Source: an uncultured Prevotella sp. (GTDB lineage Bacteria; Bacteroidota; Bacteroidia; Bacteroidales; Bacteroidaceae). Taken from it: DNA of 12,993 bases. The notes below the pieces were generated by a model. It searched no databases, was not told the DNA's origin, and saw only the letters and a list, made by a program, of their open reading frames with translations. Shown piece by piece: positions 7,758 to 12,993 of the stretch. Made by a program: the position numbers and the translations under genes. The stretch spans positions 1-12,993 of the forward strand of contig CALZDK010000033.1 of assembly GCA_945637645.1 (NCBI GenBank), read 5' to 3'. The stretch's first letter is position 1; every line of letters begins with the position of its first letter.

Positions 7758-10596
7758 TTGCCGTGTTATTTTCAAGTTCTTCCAATAGATTTTTGCAGGG
7801 CAGTGTAACCCATATCGTTGTTCCCCTGTTGGGGATGGATTGTATTTCCATTTGTCCTCCCATGAGTTTTGCAAGCTCGTTGCAGATGGTCAGTTCCAGC
7901 TCCACGTTGTAGTCGCCCATCATCCCTTGGTTGTATTCGCGTTTTAATATTCGTGATATGCATGCCTTGTCCATACCGGCACCGGTGTCTTTTATGCTGA
8001 AAGTCAGCTGTCCGTTGCGGTATTCATAGCGTGTGTGTATGAGGCCCTTTTGTGTGAAACGTGCCGACAACAGGGTCAGCGTCTCCATGATATGGCGCAT
8101 TTGGGCATTGTCAATTTCCAAAATCAATGGCTCGTCGCGTGTTTCGAATTTCGTTTCCACTCCCTCGTTCACACCACGGCTTACTCCCATCAGACAACTT
8201 GCATTGAACAGTTCTCCGAAGTCCGTGGGTTGTGGCACTATCTCGAGCATTTTTGCGTCGATTCTCGACAGCAACAAGATGTTGTTCACCAACTGCAGCA
8301 GATTGCCGGAGTTGGACCTTATCTGCTCGATGAATGCAGCCTCGTCCTCTTTGTCGTGTGGGGCATTGAAGAGTTCTGCGAAACCCACCACGGTGTTCAG
8401 CGGCGTTCGTATCTCATAACTCATGTTCATGAGGAACGAGCTCTTCACCCTCTCAGCCTCCTGAGCTTTCATCGACTCTTCCTCCAGTTTCTTCTCTGTC
8501 TGCACCAGCTTGCTGATGTTTCGGCATAGGCAGAAGTAGTGGGTTATCTCGCCATTATTGTTCCTCATCGGCACAGCGTTGACCTCGTAGTAAACGTTGT
8601 GTTTCTGCTTGTCGAGAATGCGTGTCTTGAGTCGCATCTTGAACTTGCCTATTCGTCCCTTGTCCATCAGTAGCAATACTCGTGCAGTGTTGCGCGTTTG
8701 GCTTGCATCTACCATGTGTACACATTCCAACTGTGAGAAGAGCTGCTTTGGCTTGTTCATGTCGAAGGTCACTTCCATCCTCCTGTCCTTGATTATGTAG
8801 TTGGCAAGCAGAGTATCGCTCACCTCAAGGGCGGTGTTGATATTCTCGATGTATTTGTTTATTTCCACCGAAGCCGACTCGATGCGCTTCGACCTGCGGC
8901 GCTCGCGGTTCATTTGTGTTGCTATTTCCGTGATGTCGCGTCCGGCAGACATGATACACATAAGGTTGCCCTGTGGGTCGTATATTGGCATTATGGTGAA
9001 CTCGTAATATACCACTCCGCGTCGTGTCCAGTATTCCGACAATTCTCCGTTGCGTCGCAACTCGTCGAAATCCACTATCGACGACACCCAGATCTCGTCG
9101 ATAATCTCGTTCTGCAGGTGGTGGAACACAGGCACTTGTGTGATGTGCATCCTCGATTTCAGAAATTCCTCCTTGTTCACTATGCCGAAAGTCTCGCAAG
9201 CGCTGTCGTTTATGTCGGTCATTATTCCGTCCTTGTCGTAATAGGCAATTTGAGCCAAGGCTGTGTCGAACACTGTTCGGAAGCGGAGCAGGTTGTTGCG
9301 GGTGTTTATGAGTTTGTTGCGCTCTTCCGTCTTGTCTGTCTGTACACCGAGCAGAAGTGTGGGTTTCCCGTATTCCTCGTGCAGTATAGAGATGTTGAGT
9401 TCGAAATAGTGGATAATGTTATTGACTCCCGGCGCGAAGCATTTAACGGTAAACGTGTCGCTTGTTGTTTCCTGGTTGATAATCTTGTCTATCACTTCCA
9501 TTATGTGGTTGAAGTCGTCTTTGTCGTAATAAACAGAGAAAGCCGTTGGGGTGTATTCGTCTCGGCTCTCGCCGTTTATGGTTACAGCGTGGAACTTACC
9601 CTGCTCCACGTCGAAAGTCCAGATGCGGTAGTTTCCCGACTTGAGCAGCAATTGTAGCTGAGTCATTTGCCTTTCGCTCTCCTTTAAGGCCCTGCGCTCG
9701 CAGAAACGGTAGTATATGTTGTAGGCAATCATTGCTACAAACACGCAGACGAGGGTGTTTATCACATACCACAACCAGGAAGGAAGACCATACGTGTCGT
9801 CCTCGTCATAAAACCATTTCTTCCTTATTTCCAATATCTCCTCGTTGGTGGTTATCTCGTCGTAGATGCTGTCAATTTGGGCAAGAAGGAGCGAGTCGTT
9901 CGACATGAAGTGGTACTCGCCGTATTTCATGTTCACCGAGGTAAGCCTTATGTTGCTCAGATTGTATTTGTTCACGATGGTCTTCATCGTCATCGTATTC
10001 CAAAGCACTATTCCCTCGCCATTCTCGCTCACCTCGATAAGTGCCTTTTTCATGTCTTTCAAGGGTATGGCGTAGTCTCCCAGTCCCTCTCGTTTCATGA
10101 GGTTGTGGCTGAAACTGTTCTCGTGTACGATGACTTTTTTGCCCTTCAGGTCTTTAAGCTCTCGCACTTGGAAGTCCTTTTCGCGTGGAAAAGCCACGCT
10201 ATGGGTGAACAGCGCAATCACGTTGTTGCTGTAGCTGGCGTACTGGTCGTGGTAGAAGGCTTTCATTCCCACGGTGAGGTCAGCCTTGCCGTCTCTCACG
10301 TCGATGAAGTTTTGTGGCGTGTTTTTGAGTTTTATGACATACGGAATGCCGAGTTTTTCCATTATCAGCCTCACAAGGTCAACGTTGTAGCCGTTTGGCC
10401 GTCCTTGGGTGTCCAGATAAGCGTATGGTTCCAAATCCCAAAGGTCTTCATAGACCAGCGGGTTTAAAGACGTGTATGGTCTTGCATATCCATGGGAGTC
10501 CTTCTCGCCTGTCTGCAGCCTCAGGCTGTCTTGTGCCTTTGTGACTACTGCAGTCAGCAGGCAAATAGCGATGACAAATATTCGTTTCATGCGCAT
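7747..10596 (-). CDS. Membrane sensor pseudo-histidine kinase (SBP-like + PAS + degenerate kinase core)
   Basis: This 949-residue protein has the same architecture as the kinase directly downstream. A signal peptide spans 1-21 (cleavage near TKA|QD), a solute-binding-like periplasmic domain about 45-262, a membrane helix about 273-296, PAS/PAC-like regions about 310-425, 435-560 and 590-700, and a HisKA/HATPase core about 715-932. The core is altered at key points. The H-box reads MSYEIRTP, with Tyr727 (TAT at 8418-8416) where the phosphorylated His should be. The N-box reads LTLLSARFT, with Leu843 aligning to the Mg-binding Asn. The G2 glycine box is replaced by GDYNVELELTI. G1 DTGAGM (870-875) is kept. 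The frame is intact over 2.85 kb, so this is not a decayed pseudogene. Autophosphorylation is not expected; a role as receptor or allosteric partner of the downstream kinase is inferred. ATG 10590 (M3) is an alternative start. Confidence 0.9.
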   Translation of the reverse strand: MRMKRIFVIAICLLTAVVTKAQDSLRLQTGEKDSHGYARPYTSLNPLVYEDLWDLEPYAYLDTQGRPNGYNVDLVRLIMEKLGIPYVIKLKNTPQNFIDVRDGKADLTVGMKAFYHDQYASYSNNVIALFTHSVAFPREKDFQVRELKDLKGKKVIVHENSFSHNLMKREGLGDYAIPLKDMKKALIEVSENGEGIVLWNTMTMKTIVNKYNLSNIRLTSVNMKYGEYHFMSNDSLLLAQIDSIYDEITTNEEILEIRKKWFYDEDDTYGLPSWLWYVINTLVCVFVAMIAYNIYYRFCERRALKESERQMTQLQLLLKSGNYRIWTFDVEQGKFHAVTINGESRDEYTPTAFSVYYDKDDFNHIMEVIDKIINQETTSDTFTVKCFAPGVNNIIHYFELNISILHEEYGKPTLLLGVQTDKTEERNKLINTRNNLLRFRTVFDTALAQIAYYDKDGIMTDINDSACETFGIVNKEEFLKSRMHITQVPVFHHLQNEIIDEIWVSSIVDFDELRRNGELSEYWTRRGVVYYEFTIMPIYDPQGNLMCIMSAGRDITEIATQMNRERRRSKRIESASVEINKYIENINTALEVSDTLLANYIIKDRRMEVTFDMNKPKQLFSQLECVHMVDASQTRNTARVLLLMDKGRIGKFKMRLKTRILDKQKHNVYYEVNAVPMRNNNGEITHYFCLCRNISKLVQTEKKLEEESMKAQEAERVKSSFLMNMSYEIRTPLNTVVGFAELFNAPHDKEDEAAFIEQIRSNSGNLLQLVNNILLLSRIDAKMLEIVPQPTDFGELFNASCLMGVSRGVNEGVETKFETRDEPLILEIDNAQMRHIMETLTLLSARFTQKGLIHTRYEYRNGQLTFSIKDTGAGMDKACISRILKREYNQGMMGDYNVELELTICNELAKLMGGQMEIQSIPNRGTTIWVTLPCKNLLEELENNTANGI

Positions 10597-10604
10597 AGGT
10601 TAGG

Positions 10605-10620
10605 ATAATTATATAATTAT
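10605..10620. repeat. 16-bp perfect AT palindrome in the leader of the sensor pair
   Basis: ATAATTATATAATTAT is identical to its reverse complement and is also two direct copies of ATAATTAT. It lies between the predicted transcription start (about 10622) and the ATG at 10596. It might be an operator, but AT-only palindromes are common by chance in AT-rich intergenic DNA. Confidence 0.6.
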
Positions 10621-10626
10621 TGCGCA

Positions 10627-10658
10627 CAAAGTTAAGTAAAAAAAACGATATGGCGAAA
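10627..10658 (-). promoter_or_regulatory. Bacteroidetes-type promoter for the two-sensor operon
   Basis: The minus strand carries TAACTTTG (10627-10634), a full match to the -7 consensus TAnnTTTG. A TTTC (10655-10658) lies 20 nt upstream, three of four bases of the -33 box TTTG. It sits in the 94-nt gap after the preceding two-component kinase gene and predicts a leader of about 25 nt. It suggests that the sensor pair is transcribed on its own rather than only by read-through. Confidence 0.6.
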
Positions 10659-10690
10659 TAAATTACGTTTTTTTTACCTTTCATTGCCGC

Positions 10691-12097
10691 TTAGGCAAGC
10701 GTAAAGTCGAATTGAAGGCCTCCAGTAGGCTTGTTTGACACTTCTATGGTGCCTCCGTGCAGTAGTACGGCGTTTTTCACTATGGCAAGTCCAAGCCCGG
10801 TGCCACCCATTTTCCTGCTCCTTCCCTTGTCCACACGGTAGAAGCGCTCAAACAGTCGGTCGAGATGTTTCCTCTCCACACCAACTCCGTTGTCGCTAAA
10901 CACGAAATGCCAGCTTCCCGATAACTCTTTTTCTGCCCTAATGTCTATTGTTATTCCTTCGCCGGCATAGGCTATGGCATTGTCGGTGAGGTTTCGGAAA
11001 ATGCTGTAAATCATGCCATGGGCACCGTTTATTTCGATGTGTTCAGGCAAGTCTGCACGGAACGTTATGTGTCGTTCCTCCATCTGCAGTGCCGTCTCCT
11101 TTTCTATCTGCCTAATTATCGCTGTCACATCCACTTTCTCAAACTCCATCAATCCTGTTGCATCGTCGAGACGGTTTAGGGTGGATATGTCTCGCAGCAG
11201 GCTTGTCAGACGCTTGCTCTGTGCGTAGCAGCGCTCAAGGAACTGCTTGCGCATTTGCTCGCTGATGTTGCCGTTCTCCATGATGGTCTCCAGATAACCT
11301 TGTATGCTTGCCACAGGTGTCTTCAGTTCGTGGGCTACGTTTTGTGTCAGTTGGCGTTTCAGCTCGTTCTGTTCTTCCTTGGTACGTTGTAGGCGTTTGT
11401 AAATTTTTATTATACTTTCAGATATCTCTCCCAACTCGTCGTCGGGAAACTGTGCAAGGTCTTCTGTCTCAAGGCTCTCGCCGTGGTCGGCTCGTTGTGC
11501 GAAGATGTGCAGCTTTCTGATGTTTGAGTCTAATCGGCTGATGAAACGGTAGAGCATCAGCGAGAGCACTGTCATGGTGAACAGTGCAAACCAGATGTAG
11601 TGTTGGTCGGCGCGGAGCGATTGCGACAGGTCGTCATCGTAAGGCAATGCGGTGCGTATCACCATTTTACATTGTGGCAGATAGGTTGCCGAATAGAAGA
11701 AGCTCCCTTGCAGGGTGTTGCTCTCGCGGCTTATATCAAAGCCGTTGCCTTTTTTTATTGCCTCTGCCACTTCCTTGCGGTTCAGGTGGTTGCTGAAATT
11801 TTTGTAGTCCTTGCGCCTGTTGTCGTAAACCACTCGTCCCTTCATGTCGATAAAGGTGACACGTAGATGCTGAATATAATGATTTTTGACATAAACAGCA
11901 ATCTTGTTTTCGCTGAAGAGACTGTCACCTAAGAGTTCTCCCAAACGGTGGTTGTAGTCCTGGAGTTTCAGATTGAGCATCTCCACCTTGTACTCTTTCT
12001 CTCGTTGTTGTTGAAAAACGATGAAGAGTACGGCGAAAATGAGGAACAGCGACAGTGTTCCCCAAAACAGTCTTTTGCCGACAGTAAGTTTTCTCAT
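10691..12097 (-). CDS. Two-component sensor histidine kinase (PhoR-like)
   Basis: This 468-residue inner-membrane kinase has a first helix at about 11-29, an extracytoplasmic sensing domain at about 30-165, a second helix at about 167-187, a short HAMP-like linker and a complete kinase core. The H-box AHELKTP carries His256. The N-box is NLTDNAIAY with Asn373, G1 is DNGVGV at 402-407, the F-box LFERFYRV, and G2 GGTGLGL at 431-437. It ends soon after the ATPase domain, as in classical PhoR/EnvZ-type kinases. It starts 37 nt after the response-regulator stop, which places both in one operon and makes them cognate partners. The signal is not evident; PhoR-like refers only to architecture. Confidence 0.94.
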   Translation of the reverse strand: MRKLTVGKRLFWGTLSLFLIFAVLFIVFQQQREKEYKVEMLNLKLQDYNHRLGELLGDSLFSENKIAVYVKNHYIQHLRVTFIDMKGRVVYDNRRKDYKNFSNHLNRKEVAEAIKKGNGFDISRESNTLQGSFFYSATYLPQCKMVIRTALPYDDDLSQSLRADQHYIWFALFTMTVLSLMLYRFISRLDSNIRKLHIFAQRADHGESLETEDLAQFPDDELGEISESIIKIYKRLQRTKEEQNELKRQLTQNVAHELKTPVASIQGYLETIMENGNISEQMRKQFLERCYAQSKRLTSLLRDISTLNRLDDATGLMEFEKVDVTAIIRQIEKETALQMEERHITFRADLPEHIEINGAHGMIYSIFRNLTDNAIAYAGEGITIDIRAEKELSGSWHFVFSDNGVGVERKHLDRLFERFYRVDKGRSRKMGGTGLGLAIVKNAVLLHGGTIEVSNKPTGGLQFDFTLA

Positions 12098-12134
12098 ATT
12101 TTTTTGGGTGAGAGGTGAGGGCTGAGGGAATATG

Positions 12135-12824
12135 TTATGCGTCGAAGAAATATCCGAATCCCAATCGTGTTACTATGCACTTTGAGAAACGCCCGATTTT
12201 CTTCCTCAGTCTCGTTATGTTCACATCCACTGTGCGGTCGAGAACGAGAACGTCAGAAGGCCATATTCGGTTTATAAGCTCTTGCCGTGAAAAAACCCTT
12301 CCGCTCTCTTCAAGCAGAGTGTGAAGTATCTCAAACTCTGTCTTCGTGAACGGAATCTGCTCGCCGTCGATACTCACTGTCTTGTTGTCGAGGTTGAGTT
12401 CCAACCCTTGGTATCTCAGCATGGAGGGTTGCCGTTCGTCGCTGTCCTTCGAGGTGCGTCTGAGCACTGCCCTTACCCTCACCAGCACTTCACGAATGGA
12501 GAAAGGCTTTGAGATGTAGTCGTCGGCACCGAGGTTAAATCCTGTCACGGTGTCGTTCTCCGTGTCTCGTGCCGTGAGGAATATAATTGGCAGGTCTTTT
12601 GTTTCCTCCTGCTTCTTCAGCTGTTTGGCAAGTGCGAATCCAGACATCTCGCCCATCATCACGTCGAGCAACAAAAGGTCGAACGATCCGAGGTTCATTG
12701 TAAGTGCCGTTTCCGCAGAGTCGGCTGTCTCCACCTCATAGCCTTCTGTTTCGAGATTGAATTTCAGAATCTCACACAAGTCCTGTTCATCGTCAACAAC
12801 GAGTATTCTCTGATTTTTCGTCAT
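12135..12824 (-). CDS. OmpR/PhoB-family response regulator
   Basis: This 229-residue DNA-binding regulator has a receiver domain at about 5-122 with acidic pocket Asp11-Asp12, phospho-acceptor Asp54 (LLLLDVMM), Thr84 (FLTARD) and Lys106 (SKPF). The winged-helix domain lies at about 137-228 (FTKTEFEILHTLLE, DRTVDVNITRLRKKI, GFGYFF). It is phosphorylated by the kinase encoded 37 nt downstream, by inference. The start is placed at ATG 12824. The frame could be extended to a TTG at 12854, but that codon lies within the -7 promoter element, and receivers of this family normally begin a few residues before RILVVDDE. Target genes cannot be told from the window. Confidence 0.94.
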   Translation of the reverse strand: MTKNQRILVVDDEQDLCEILKFNLETEGYEVETADSAETALTMNLGSFDLLLLDVMMGEMSGFALAKQLKKQEETKDLPIIFLTARDTENDTVTGFNLGADDYISKPFSIREVLVRVRAVLRRTSKDSDERQPSMLRYQGLELNLDNKTVSIDGEQIPFTKTEFEILHTLLEESGRVFSRQELINRIWPSDVLVLDRTVDVNITRLRKKIGRFSKCIVTRLGFGYFFDA

Positions 12825-12851
12825 ATCTGTTTCAATTATATTTTTTCGCTG

Positions 12852-12859
12852 CAAAGTTA
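12852..12859 (-). promoter_or_regulatory. Bacteroidetes-type -7 element for the response regulator-kinase operon
   Basis: The minus strand reads TAACTTTG, a full match to TAnnTTTG, 28 nt before the ATG at 12824. No good TTTG is found 19-21 nt further upstream, so the -33 half is missing or divergent, which could mean activator dependence. It uses the same eight bases as the -7 element of the two-sensor operon. Confidence 0.5.
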
Positions 12860-12971
12860 CGCATTATTATTGAAACTTGTGCTTTATCCGTGTTACATTT
12901 TTGTTAAAGTTAGAAGGGACAGGGAAAAAATATCACTCAACTCAAGTTTCTGAAGTTACTAAACCGCCGCC

Positions 12972-12993
12972 TGTAGGGGCAGACCCATGTGTC
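12972..12993. repeat. Left half of a probable REP-type palindromic repeat, cut by window end
   Basis: The last 22 bases begin TGTAGGGGCAGAC, then CCATGT, then GTC where the window stops. GAC and GTC are the visible start of a hairpin; continuation as TGCCCCTACA would complete it. Short palindromes beginning GTAGGGGC are, from memory, recurring dispersed repeats in many genomes, including Bacteroidetes, some linked to REP-associated transposases. Only half is visible, so the call is tentative. Confidence 0.4.

Noticed and set aside
7758..7874. 39-codon upstream extension of the intact sensor kinase
   Set aside because: It would overlap the previous gene by over 120 nt and bury the clear signal peptide. 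The ATG at 7757, overlapping the upstream stop by 11 nt, fits much better.
7747..10596. Possibility that the His-less sensor is simply a decaying pseudogene
   Set aside because: There is no frameshift or stop over 949 codons, and the signal peptide, periplasmic domain, membrane helix and PAS regions are all intact. Loss is confined to catalytic motifs.
11403..11418. A 16-bp A/T-rich string (atttttattatacttt) identical to 122-137
   Set aside because: One copy is coding sequence in the PhoR-like kinase and the other is intergenic. It is low complexity and most likely a chance match.
12825..12854. TTG start giving a 10-residue N-terminal extension of the response regulator
   Set aside because: The TTG is part of the TAACTTTG promoter element, and the receiver family normally starts near the ATG at 12824.

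Overview
The window looks like chromosomal DNA of a Bacteroidales bacterium, probably Prevotella-like. All genes lie on the minus strand, start codons are preceded by A-rich DNA rather than strong Shine-Dalgarno sites, and several upstream regions carry the Bacteroidetes sigma-type promoter (TTTG, about 19-20 nt, TAnnTTTG). The genus is an inference.

In the direction of transcription, from right to left, the layout is as follows. (1) 12824-10691: an OmpR/PhoB-type response regulator followed by its membrane histidine kinase, a complete two-component pair. (2) 10596-4962: two very large, 11-nt-overlapping membrane sensor proteins. Each has a signal peptide, a periplasmic solute-binding-like domain, one membrane helix, about three PAS-like domains and a histidine-kinase core. 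The second has every kinase motif. The first has lost the phospho-acceptor histidine (Tyr727), the N-box asparagine and the glycine-rich G2 box, so it looks like a pseudo-histidine kinase. No response regulator, receiver domain or output gene accompanies them. (3) 4910-3060: a conserved hypothetical gene behind a good promoter, then a carboxy(nor)spermidine/saccharopine dehydrogenase-family gene (polyamine pathway). (4) 2991-166: recA, umuD and umuC in tight series, i.e. the recombinase, the self-cleaving S24 subunit and the Y-family polymerase that together form a translesion mutasome. The umuD-umuC junction carries a 20-bp tandem duplication. (5) 51-1: the 5' part of a tRNA-Phe gene with its own promoter.

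The right edge (about 12972-12993) starts what looks like a palindromic REP-type repeat cut by the window end. The observations most worth following are the tandem pseudo-kinase/active-kinase pair, the duplication at the umuD-umuC junction and the truncated palindromic element. I see no insertion sequence, CRISPR array or prophage, and there is no gene-free stretch longer than about 300 bases.
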